Assembly: GCA_010093515.1 (NCBI GenBank)
Contig: MU001672.1
Span: 222,259 to 286,258, forward strand
Direction of reading: 5' to 3'
DNA length: 64,000 nt
Source: Lineolata rhizophorae
Lineage: Eukaryota; Ascomycota; Dothideomycetes; Lineolatales; Lineolataceae
Below the pieces are notes generated by a model. That model did no database searches. It worked only from the letters and a program-made list of their open reading frames with translations, and was not told the origin of the DNA. A program made the translations under genes and the position numbers. Below, piece after piece: positions 23,611 through 34,170 of the stretch (positions are counted from its first letter, which is position 1; each line of letters begins with the position of its first letter).

Positions 23611-26600
23611 TAGCCGTATGCGATACACTGATGATTGATGCGACGTCAGGCTCCATGAGGCTAGTGCTTGTTGCCGAAAGTGGTAGCGCAGGCCGCTTAT
23701 ACTGCGTCGTCGGCTCGTAGCACGGTGGCGGCAGAGGAGTCGAGCGTTGATGTAGGGGATATATTGGCAGCGGATTGAGTAAGGGCTTAAGTCGTCAGCA
23801 GAACGTTTACTAAACCTGCGAGTGTAGCGGAGTTTATGAGAAGTTCAAAGAAGGCTAACAGAAGGGGATAGGAGGTATTGAAAGTGATAATATTAGGTCT
23901 AGATATAATATTAGTTGCATACAATAGGCCACGTAATATTTAATTGAACTATAACAATAAGAATAACGCAATAGCTTAAACGTATGGCTACGTCTCTTCT
24001 GTATCATGATATCCCTACCATTGCCCTCAAGATGCTTGAATAATGATATAAAGTTGCATGTAGGCTTATTGGTTGTTCTGAGTCCCTCTAGAGTCCGTGT
24101 AGGCCTCTGCGAATAGCGGTTCTCCCTTGAAATCACACGCCCTTTCTCTAGATAGTCACGAATTTGATCTACTACCGGTCTTTGGTGTGTACCTCACTCA
24201 CAGTTTGTGTACAAAGCTATGGACTTTAAGAAAGCCTAGAATGTTTCCTTTAGAGCGCGTCTTGTATACGCTAACCTCGCGAGAGTACAGAAACGAGGGC
24301 CTCCTAGCGTGCTGTAGTAGAGTGTCAAGTCCTAGTACATAAATTGGGCTCGTTCATGGTTTCTTTCTCTCCCTTAGTTTTCCTCAACTATTATAGTTTC
24401 CACTTTGCAACTTTCAACTTCTGCATTTTAGCACAACTTCAGTTCAATATGTTCCTTAAATAGGAAATTCACTTGCTTTTGTTGTTTATCATTGCCCATC
24501 CCTCCTACTATTCAATAGTACTGTACTAGGAAATGAGTAATTAGTGCAGCGACCTTGTGACTTAATAGCGACGTCTCTCGCGCGCCGTCTCTGCAAGGCG
24601 ATCTTTCAATGGACCTATCCTTTTCCACGAACCGTGCTTTTCCTATGCTGCATACCTTTCGCTATGCGGTATACGCGCTATGCACGTACTCTTCGCATGG
24701 TTGTACGATCTCCCTAACTCACCTCCAGAAGATTGAGTGAAGCGAGATCGAGTGTAACGAGCAAAATGAGCGTAGTTCTTGTAGAAGAGTGCATTTAGGG
24801 ACTTTTAAACCAATCAAATGCTGAGAATAGAGTGAAAACAAGAGTTGGAAGCTCTAGACGATAGTACAAAGACGGTTCAGGTTCGCTAATGCACTCATTT
24901 TCTCTCCTCGACTTCTGTAATTTTTTTTCTCTCTTTTATCTGGTCACTAAGCTAAGGGGCTAGAATATTTCGGTAATTCTGTCATGTGAGATGGCGTCCT
25001 AAACCATAATACCTCTGCACCGGCCCATGCGCATGTGGGACATTGTTCACAGCCGTTAGGGGAGCGGCCGGTCTAGTTCCTTTTCTTTTTCAACATTAGG
25101 GGAATTACCTCAATTCCTTTAGCAACGGATATTCACGTGCGCTAGACTATAAAGAAAAAAACTTCCTATACGGTAGAGGGCACCACTGCACTTGCTCTTC
25201 TTCCTCCCATAGCTAAAGAAAAAGCTATCCTCGCACGTGGGTCGGTGGTCGAATCAAAGTATTAGGCCTTAACCCAATCAGCACCTAGTGCGTTCCGCTC
25301 GGCAGCTGCGCGTTGCCGTCCCACTATGCGACCACACGACGCAGCGCCGCCCCGAGGCAGACAGCTCGACGCAGGTAAGAGCTCTCTCAGCTGACAGAGT
25401 GAAACAAACAAAACGCAGACTTTAGTGCAAACGCCTAGCTGAAAGGCTAGAACCACGTCTCGGACTTTGATTCAGTGGATATTTTTGTCCGATTGCCGAT
25501 TTGAAAAGAAGAGAGTGCTAGTAGAATGAAGGGCGGAGCGCTGCGGATTGACCACGCGTTTTTGTAGGCCGCTTAATAGACTTGTTTTCCGCAGAACATG
25601 GTGCTTTTCGTCCCGGAGTCTTCCAGCCCCAGGCAGCCAGAAAGGAAAAAGCATCTAGGGCTGCATCAACGAACGTCGCAACGGCAACGCCCAACCATCG
25701 CACTCACCGTGCTGTGGCCGCACCGAGTCGACTCCAGCCCCGCGTACGCGCCTCCCACATCAGTGTTTCAAGTTTCCAGCCGACCCAGCAACCACCAACA
25801 GCGCAACACCGCACGACCAACCACGTTCGACGGCGCCTAAGACAGTCGCAATCGCGAGCGCACTCGGAAACGAAGAATATGCGGTGGTAAGTAGAGTTGT
25901 CAGGCCTTGCAGAAGCTGAAACGCACGCGCGGTCGCTAGCGGGGTGGTTGGGTGGTTGGCCTACCTGCACGTGCGCGCGTGCCCCGCCGCCTGTTCGGCA
26001 GAGCAGTCAGCCCACCGGCGGGCGAACGAGAAAGACCGCGGCATGGCATCAGCGCCTGATGTGGTACGGAGTACAGCAAGGCTTGACGGATATCAAATAA
26101 TTCATGGCCTGGACCTTCCCTGGTGCACACAAAAATCCAAGCTCTGGTGAAAGCGAAGGAGTTCCTTGGTTTCTACGTAGCTGGTGAAGGTCTCGGGCCA
26201 GACCACCTTTCAGCCACGCGCGGAGGCTGATTCCAGGCAAAGCCTTCTGGAAACTCGGCGGACTCGCTCGCTTCCGCGATATTGATGCGGCGGCTCGAGC
26301 GACTCTCGACGATCGCAGGAGGGCCCGAGCTGGCACGGCTGCACTGCACCAGCCTCGAGCACGTTGCTCCAGCAGCAGCGACGGGAGGAGAGAGTCGGAC
26401 CAGCCCGGTCCGCCATCCAATGAAATTCTGTCCCGAGTCGCCATCGAAGCTTTGCGGTGACGGGAGAAGAAAAAGAGAGGCAAGGTAAACACGGCGACCG
26501 GTCTGCCCCGTGCGCAAAAAATAGCAGCCACCGGCCCCGGGCCTTATCCGCAAGCGGCTAGGCGAGCTGCGGACCGCCGGGGTGCCCCGCCCGTTGCTGC

Positions 26601-26843
26601 GGGCGCAGCGTGGCGCAGGGGACAACAGTGTGCCCGATGCGGACTAGCGCGAGTTGCACCGGGGGCTGGCCGGGGCGCCAGGGGGGGCCGGAAAAGGGGA
26701 AGGGCTGGGCTCTTCGTGGTCGGTGGTCGGAAGGGGTGGTGGCTTGCGCGTTGCCCCAGGGGACGATTGGGGGAGGCTGATATGGATCCGGGTGGTAAAT
26801 ATAAGAAGTGCGCGGCTGTGTCCAGAGTCAGCTCTCAGCTTTC

Positions 26844-26905
26844 TTCATCCATCCGTCCGTCCATCCATCCATCCATCCATCCATCCATCCATCCATCTAT
26901 CCATC
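26844..26905 (+). repeat. (CCAT)n microsatellite
   Basis: Roughly fourteen CCAT units, slightly interrupted by CCGT and CTAT variants, lie about 250 bp upstream of the ATG at 27154, in what is probably promoter or 5' UTR of the cell-wall protein gene. Length variation here could affect that gene. Confidence 0.9.
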
Positions 26906-27153
26906 AAACGAACCATTCCACGTACCTTCTTCTGTTCATCAAACACATCTCCAATTGATCGGACACCCGCGTGTGCAAAAGGGAAAAAGATTTCCACTTT
27001 GCTCTTGCGAGACAGTCGATCCTCCGCATAGTTTGTTCGAACAGCGCTTATCTCAACGCGCCACCCTCGCCTCCTCCGACAGGCCACGCGTCTTCGGTCC
27101 AAACCACCACCACTACCGACTCCATCATCGTCATCATCACCACCACCACCAAA

Positions 27154-27705
27154 ATGCGCGCCTTCACCTCCATCACCAGCGCCCTCACCCTCCTCCTCGT
27201 CCTCCTCGCCCCAACCACCACCCTCGCCCAATCCACCAACGACACCGACACCGACACCGAAACCGGCGCCGCCGCCGCGACATCCAGCTACGAGAACCCC
27301 TTCACGACCTTCCTCACCATGACCAACTCGCTCGGGGTGGTGACGGGGCAGCCGTCGGTGGTGACGACGCAGCCGACGGCGGTGACGACGCAACCGACGC
27401 TAGCCACGCTTCCGGCCGGGCTCTCCGAGGGCATCACGACGCTGCCCATGGAGAGCACCACGGTGGTGGCGTCGGTGGGCGAGAGCACCACCGCCGTGCT
27501 CGAGCCCAGCTCCGACGACACGCCCAGCCCGACCCAGACGAGCGACGACGCCGAGGAGACGGGCGATGCTGATGACGACGAGGATGACGAGCCGACGCAG
27601 ACGGGCAGCGCTGCGAGCGAGTCGAGTAGTGGTGCCGCGGCTATTGCGAAGGTGGCGTCGGGCGCCCTGGTGGGTGCTGGGGCCGTCTTTGCTGTGTTCT
27701 TGTAG
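27154..27705 (+). CDS. Small GPI-anchor-type Ser/Thr-rich cell-wall protein
   Basis: Single exon, 183 residues. The ATG at 27154 opens a signal peptide: MRAF, then a hydrophobic core (LTLLLVLLAP), with likely cleavage after TTLA near residue 26. The mature part is rich in Thr and Ser with short TTQPT-like repeats around residues 65-90, suited to O-mannosylation. An acidic Asp/Glu stretch follows at about 130-150. The C terminus has the GPI signature: small residues (SESSSGAA), then a hydrophobic tail (VASGALVGAGAVFAVFL) ending at the stop. It probably sits on the plasma membrane or is transferred to the cell wall. The frame opens further upstream, but an upstream start would bury the signal peptide. 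No enzyme domain is visible. Confidence 0.72.
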   Translation: MRAFTSITSALTLLLVLLAPTTTLAQSTNDTDTDTETGAAAATSSYENPFTTFLTMTNSLGVVTGQPSVVTTQPTAVTTQPTLATLPAGLSEGITTLPMESTTVVASVGESTTAVLEPSSDDTPSPTQTSDDAEETGDADDDEDDEPTQTGSAASESSSGAAAIAKVASGALVGAGAVFAVFL

Positions 27706-28655
27706 GGGGAGCGTGATGGGAGAGGGGATTAAGGGAGGTTGAAGATGGGTCGTTCGATTCGTGCTGGAGTCCGTCGAGGGGCTTGGGCGCCGGTTTCACG
27801 CGTTTGGCTCCGTGGATTTTTGCCCTAATGCTTTGTTCCCTTCGGGATATTGTTTTCACTTCGGATGTAATTTTGCACATGTTGTGCTGGGACAGCGAGC
27901 GTCATTGTTTTCGGGGCGTCTTGTTTTTTTTTTCTTGGGAAAATCTTGTCGTCTGGGGCCTGGGGCTTTTTCGCGAAGGACCTGTTGGTTGTGCTTCTTG
28001 GGATAGAATATACCATTGGGAAGGAAAGCGGGTCTGAATGGCGAATGCCCTGCCTGGGACAGATAGATACCTGTATGTAGCAATTATCGAATCAAGAATT
28101 AAGGCATCAACAGAACCACGTTACTCTCTGCTCTTTGACTACCTATTAATTGAATTCCTGGGTTTCTACCACCAGATTCGTGACTGCTTACGAAGTCCGC
28201 CGCGTGCCGCACTGAGGCTGAAGTGCTCACGATGCTGTCCCGTTTTTCACCCAGCCCTCTCTATCCCCGAACCACAGAACAGCCGCCTGCTCATTCCCTT
28301 AAGGCCCCACTCGTAAGCAAACTTCATGTCTCGAACAGCGACCTACGATCGTCGCCAACCCAACGCAGTAAGGTCACAGGGCCAATCCCCGCGTCAGCGA
28401 CGCGTTTGGCGCCATTCCCGAAGCGGCAACGATGCGCGCTAACCTTGTGCGGGTGTCGAAATGACGTCTGCGATCGACTTTAGATGACCGCATTGCCGTT
28501 CAGGCACACCACTCAGCGTGGAGAATATATATAGACTCGACTTCATTTCTAGCATAGGGTATTCTACAGATACACAATACAAGAGGCATTCATTGAGCAA
28601 CACATCGACCTTTCGAGACCGCAAGACTCCCACTCCCACATACGTACATCTCAAC
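27706..28655. other. Intergenic, no gene seen
   Basis: Holds the 3' flank of the cell-wall gene and the promoter of the CsbD-like gene. A TATA-like stretch (GAATATATATAG near 28520-28531) lies about 130 bases before the ATG at 28656 and could be the core promoter. Otherwise nothing recognisable. Confidence 0.45.
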
Positions 28656-29019
28656 ATGTCTTCCGACGACCAAAACAACCAGCAGCAGCAGCAGCCTAGC
28701 CTCGTGTCCGGCCATGCCGAGTACGTCAAGGGCGCCGCAATGGCAAGTTCCACACTGCCCCTTCCACCCTATTCCCCTCAACGGCCCCTTCAAACGCGCC
28801 AACAACTAACAATCCCCAAACCAGGACACCATCGGCTCCGTGACGGGCAGCCACGCGTGGCAGACGTCAGGCCAGCAGGCCAAGGCGCACGCGACGCAGG
28901 AGATGAAGATGGCGGGCGAGGAGCGACAAGGCGCGGGGGCGGGCAAAGTGGAGGAGATGGCGGGGAAGGCGGTGGGGTGCGAGGGCATGGAGAAGGAAGG
29001 CGCGGCGACTCGGAAGTAG
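28656..29019 (+). CDS. CsbD-like stress-response protein
   Basis: Exon 1 is 28656-28742 and exon 2 is 28825-29019, giving 93 residues, the usual length of the fungal CsbD-like family (sometimes annotated as mismatched base pair and cruciform DNA recognition protein). The N terminus is polar with a Gln run. SGHAEYVKGAA is followed across the intron by TIGSVTGSHAW, then QQAKAHATQEM and a Gly/Glu/Lys-rich tail (GKAVGCEGMEKEGAATRK), all typical of the family. The intron has a GC donor (ATG|GCAAGT) and CCAG acceptor. No membrane or signal sequence; probably a small, largely disordered soluble protein induced by stress. That role is family knowledge, not something seen here. Confidence 0.9.
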
Positions 29020-29431
29020 CCTATCCAAAGATGGGAGTGGAAGCCTTAATGGAAGGAACCCGAGGTTGTGGGGAAGAAGCGGGGGGTACTAGGGTGCGGA
29101 CATGGTGAAACGGGAGAGGAAAGGTTGGAGGATGGAGGAAAAGAGAACAGATTCCTTTTCGGTATTAGCTACGTCTGTACTATAGCCTGACATCGCTATA
29201 AGGACGCGGCGTGACGCAGTCCTCGCCTCTATTCCAAAATGCGGTCCGCCCATTTGAAAAAGACATTCTTGCATCCCGCTCAAGTAGATAGGTGGCCTGC
29301 TCACATCCCCCGAAAACCTCGCTGCACGAAATCCACTCCCGACAGTTTCCAGGATACCGCCCTCCCCATCCACGCGCACCTACCCCGCCCGAGCAACCCA
29401 GAAACCACACCGCCTGCCCTCGCCCTCGCCA
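29020..29431. other. Convergent intergenic spacer
   Basis: The 412 bp between the stop codons of the CsbD-like gene (plus) and med16 (minus) should hold both 3' UTRs and polyadenylation regions. No terminator motif or additional gene stands out. Confidence 0.5.
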
Positions 29432-32400
29432 TCAAGCCTGCGCCCACATGTTGAAGCAGATGCAAGTCCGCTGCGCCTGCCACGCCCAATTCTGCAACGG
29501 CTGCCCGTGCTCCTGCCGCACATCCTCCATGAAGGAGCAGCACCTCGTGCACCTTCTCAACCTCGTCCCGGGGGGCACACTAACCTTCCTCAGCACGTCC
29601 ACGACCCTAGTCCTGGCCCTGCCCTCCGCATCCACCACATCCTCCTCGCCGCCACGCGCCGCGTTTCTGGCCCTCCGCCGGGGGCCCGACCGGTCCCCGT
29701 CCTCGTCCTCGCCTTCCTCGTACAGCCCCAGCCACCGCACCGGGTACACCAGCAGCGCCGCGAGATCGACCTCATCCTTGACCCGCTGCAGGCCGGGCCC
29801 GAGCAGCCACCTCACGACCGGCATCAGCACTTCGGGCAGCTCGCCGCCGACGAGCATGCCGCGCTCGGCGCGCGCCCGCTCCGCGTCGCCGACGCCGGCC
29901 CGCACGTACCGCTCGCGCACCTGCGCGTCCACCTCGGTCGCCAGCGCCTCGAAGGCGCGCAGCGGCAGCGGCGACGACTCGTACACGTTGGACAGCGTCA
30001 GGTACTGCTGGCGCTGGGCGAGGGACTGGGCCACGGGGTAGTGGTGTGGCGGCGGCTGCTGTTGCTGTTGGGCCTTGGATGGGTCGGAGGAGGCTGGATT
30101 TTGCACGGCCCGTCGCGAGATGTTCAGGCCGGCGCCGAGGGGCCGGATGAGCAGGCGGAAGAGACTGCGCGGGACCGAGGCGAGGAGGCAGATTAAGGCG
30201 GGGGAGTTGAGCTCGCGCACTAGGATAGGAAAAGAGATTAGATTGGGTTGTCTGGCTTGGTATAGTTGCGGGAAGGAGTAGGTATGTGCGTACTTTTGGC
30301 TTGCACGAGGTCGCGGTTGTCCTCGTTGCCGCGGACCGCGCGCGAGAGGTAGTACAGCTCGGCAACGACGTATACCATGACGTCGAGGGACCAGCTCGCC
30401 AGGCCTGCGAGGGAGTGCACCAGATCTGCAGCAAATCCACTTGTTAGCGCCACCATCCACGTACATGGTTTTTCAAAAAACCAAACCGAGCTAAGATAAT
30501 CCGCCGTCGAAAGCCTTCGAAAACGTACCAGCCCTGATATTCTCCGGCTTATTGAACCCTATGCTGATGTTAACCGTAACGGAGCGCAAATTGAGCACGA
30601 TCCAAGCGGCCTTGGCCTGCAACGTGTGGCGGCCCCCCCCGCTGCCACCGACCCGCGGCGCGCCGGAGCTACCCAGCACGAATTGCGTGCTTAGGCTCTT
30701 GTACAGCAGCGGCATGCGCAGCAACTGCGCGACCTGTTTCTGCTGCTCGGGCGTCACGTAGTCGAGGCTGAAGCCGAACGCCTGATACACCTGCGTTGTG
30801 AAGAGGCGCTTCAGCGTCGGGTGCACCGCTGCCGTGGCGGGCCCGCTGCTGCCGCCGCTGCCACCGCCGGCGAGGACCATCAGCACGTCGTCGGCCGTGC
30901 GATACGTTGTCAGGGCCGAGTAGTGCTGTAGGGCGAGGGCCACCATGGCGGCAGCCAGCTTGGGGTCGTCGGCCGGATCTCCGCCGACGCCTGTGTCGCC
31001 GTGGCCGTTGCCGTTGGCGTCGCCACGGCCATTCAGGGGCGCGAGCGTGTAGCCGATGGGCTTGGTGGAGACGGAGCCGTCGGGGGCTAAGGGCGCGGCG
31101 ACGCAAGAGGATGGAGAGACGGCGACGTGGAGAGCGGCGGCGCCGTCGAGGTTCGGGAAAGCGAAGCCCGCCTGGGCGAGCGAGCTGACGTGGTCGAAGT
31201 TGTAGTCCGGGCCGATGCGCTCGGCGAGGTCGCGTGAGCGGAACTCGAGCGAGCCGTCCGAGTGTGACACGACGAAGCGCAAGTGCGAGATTGTCTCGGG
31301 AATCAGGTTCAGGATGACGCTGTGCGAGAGCACGTCCTCGAGAGGCTTGATGGAGAGGGACTGGCGCGCCGGCACGGAACTAGCGGGCTTGGTCTTGGAG
31401 CTGATGTGGTCGAAGCTGTAGTGGAGGGTCGTGGGGGTGGAGAAGTGGAGTTCCCAGCGGACGACGATGCTGTAGGCGTCTTGGAGAGGGTGTTGGTGGT
31501 TTAGAGTGTTGGGAAGATGGGGACTGTGGGTATAAACGGCGATGATTGTCGGGTAAGTCTTCTCATCTGGCGGGGAGTCCGGGGACACGGGGGCCACTGG
31601 GACTAAAGCAAGGTGGGTGAGTTGGGAAGGAATGGGAGTTTTGGTAGCCTCCGAAAGGTCTTCCATCCCCAAGGGGGTTTGGCGAGGTGTGCAGTTGTCT
31701 AGCACTTTTAGACATGATACCTCTAGGGATGGTGACTGAGGAGTCGGAGGGCGTTGACCTTGACGTTGTTGGATAACCGGAGGAACGTTCCAGTGGATTT
31801 TGATACGGAATAAATGGATCTGGCGAGCGAGATTATGCGCTGCTAGTAAAAGAGTGCTGTCTGGGAGACGAGTCAGAATTGCGCATACCGATTACCGTAA
31901 GAAATGGTAAGGGGCTACATGCCTGTGTCTGAAGCAAACGAAGCGTGAGTGAACGTGTCACCAGCGGATGATATGCTCTCGAGCTCAGCTGACGTGTCCA
32001 GCCAGCGGTTGTCTCCTCGCTGGTACAACAGCCGGATCGTCCCGTGTCTTGTCAAACAGACCATAGAACACTTTCCGTCGGCCGGGTTGTGCGGGCCAGG
32101 CAGATGTGGGTGGGTCAGACGATAAGCCCAGTCGTCTCCATTGCGCGTCGCTGACCACGCAATCGCGGTCTTTGCAGAGATGCCGTCAGGATCTAGGAGT
32201 CTAGATAATATAACAGTATAAGAAAAAAAAGGGGTGTAGGATTCACCTTTTGTAGGTGCGGGAACGTGGGCAACCAATGCAGCCCTACCAAGGCGCCCAT
32301 TTCGTCCTCGGCGTCCATGACGGCCGTGCGCGTCATGTTCATCTTGCCGAGCAGGACGCCGGAGAAGGAGAAGGTGAAGATGGTGACGCGGCCGGAGGAG

Positions 32401-32802
32401 TCGACGACGGCCAGGTCGTAGCCCAGATGACTCCACGACACGTGCACGAGCTGCAGCTCGTCCTGCAGCTGCGGCATCTCGAGCGGCGACTCGTCCGACA
32501 GCGCCCACCGGCCATCTTTGGGGCTGCGCTGGAAGACGCGCAGGTTGACGCCCTGGCCGTTGGGCGTGATGGACGCGACGCAGCCGGTGTTGGCCCAGGC
32601 GAGTTTCCTGGCAGTCACGGTCAGTCATGTGACGCTAAGGCAAAAATGTGGAAATTCCCTACTGGCAACAGGCGCTCTGCTGGAGTTCGTCCAGGCGTTC
32701 GGAAAGGCCCTTAATGGGCGGCGCGGGTGGCTGCACATGGACAGGCTCCGAGTCGCCGAACAAGTCGTCCATGTAGTGGTCGTCGTCCATGATCATGGGC
32801 AT
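29432..32802 (-). CDS. med16: Mediator complex subunit 16 (Med16/Sin4)
   Basis: Tail-module subunit of the Mediator coactivator, acting in the nucleus with RNA polymerase II. Exons on the minus strand: 32802-32663, 32607-32247, 32169-31923, 31860-30529, 30425-30294, 30219-29432; phases agree and give 999 residues, normal for fungal Med16. The start is the ATG opening MPMIMDDDHYMDDLFGD, an acidic Med16-like N terminus; another ATG two codons later is possible. The N-terminal half fits a beta-propeller (WANTGCVASITPNGQGVNL; YDLAVVDSSGRVTIF; GLHWLPTFPH). A helical middle follows, and the C terminus carries a Cys pattern (RRCTRCCSF, then RTCICFN) resembling the family's terminal zinc-binding motif. 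Intron 3 appears to use a GC donor (CAG|GCATGT). Intron 2's acceptor is at CAAAG before TAIAWSATR, chosen because closer AGs break the frame. Confidence 0.92.
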
Positions 32803-34170
32803 GCTAGAAATGCCTATCGCAAGGGGGCATAGGTATAAGACGGCATGATTTTGCTTCTAAGTCTATGGCAAGCAGGGCGCAAAGGAAAAGGGGAGTAAAA
32901 TAAATAGCGACGGCGGGAATAGAAAGTGAAAATGGGAGCTTGTGGCGCTCGGCAGGCCTGTGCCTGGGTGTGAAGGTCCGTCGGGAGGACTGCGGCGTGC
33001 TGGGCCGGGCTGTGAGACGGGTTCGCTCCGGTCCGTGGGGCATGCCGTGGCAGCGGTCGAGGGTGCCGCGGGACAATGGCCACTAGCGCGCTTGCGTGCA
33101 GGGCGTGCGTGGGTCGCCGCGAGATCCCCGGGATCGGCTTCCAGCCAATCGCCGCCCTCGCAGCCCGCGGCCGTCACCCAGTTCCCGTTCGCCTGTTCGC
33201 ATTTCCTCGCACAGCCGCCGCCGCGGCGCCCGCGCGCAAAAACAACCTACCACCTGCCGCCGCCAGCCCTCTGGGCGCGACATCACCAACCAAGTCACCA
33301 GCCGGCCTGAGGACACTCGCAATTCTCCTTTGTTGGGTGGCGCGAAGCATCCACATTAAAAAGAAAAAAAAATTCGCAACAGGTCGAAGTATGCAGGCAG
33401 CAGCCTTTATGCCGGCAGCGTGCTTTCCCCAAGGGGACGCGTGAAACGAAGCAGCCGAATGCCGGTTTGATTGCTGGCAATAACGCCAGGCGTGGGCGAT
33501 TGGGGAGCAACAACAATACACTTCTGCCGGGAGAAGCGGAGAAGGCGTGTGCGGGAAACTACAGGTACATACGAGGCTTGGCAACCGCAGGATTGCCGAG
33601 TGCGAAGCTTGGGGAACTCGCCAACAACGAAGACGAGCCGGGGACGTCCAGAAAAGACAGCCACCGCATGAGACTGACGGCGGTTGCCACATGGACTTAT
33701 GTGTTCTGACATTGCGAAATCCTTCCTTCTGGCGCTGACGCGCCTTTCGGCCGTTCGGCAAGCGGCGCGACGGAGCAGAAGAGGAGCAGGCACCACAACA
33801 TTGGCGCGGAATTACAGGGTAAACAAGACCTGCCTCGGGCCCGTTTGGGCCCCCTCGGAGCTCAGGTAGCGGGTGAGCCGCCTCGCCTAGCGCGCCGCTT
33901 CGACCTCACCTCCTCTTCCTTGGAACTTCACCTCGCCTCGCTCTTTCCACAACAACGCCCTTTTCACAGGTTCCCGTGGCCTGCCCCAGCCCCGGCCCGC
34001 CGCTTCCGCCGCCTACTTATGTCGCAACCTCGCGCGCTTGCCGCTCGGCCCTCCTCTTTCCACCCTCACCTCCACTGACGTGTTCCGCTGTCGCCGTCGC
34101 GCCGCTCTCGTGGCTTCCAACCCCGACCGACGACGGCCCGCGACAGCGAGAACACACGGCTCCGGCAACC
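32803..34170. promoter_or_regulatory. Divergent promoter region of med16 and the sirtuin gene
   Basis: About 1.4 kb between divergently transcribed genes. ORFs are open on both strands here but show no domain. An A-rich run lies near 33355-33371. The open frame in front of the sirtuin ATG runs back to 33976 without another in-frame methionine, so 34171 is taken as the start. Confidence 0.5.

Larger units (their letters stand above)
20841..27153. other. Long gene-poor stretch with relics
   Basis: More than 6 kb with no confident gene. Within it are a possible tiny spliced ORF (21820-22021) and a GC-rich relic (22880-23610), listed separately. The part from 23850 to 25250 is AT-rich with many stops in all frames. 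The part from 25580 to 26650 is GC-rich again, with ORFs open on both strands and no recognisable product. A (CCAT)n microsatellite precedes the next gene. Confidence 0.5.

Noticed and set aside
26971-27153. Upstream extension of the cell-wall protein frame
   Set aside because: It would place 61 residues before a textbook signal peptide; the ATG at 27154 fits secretion.
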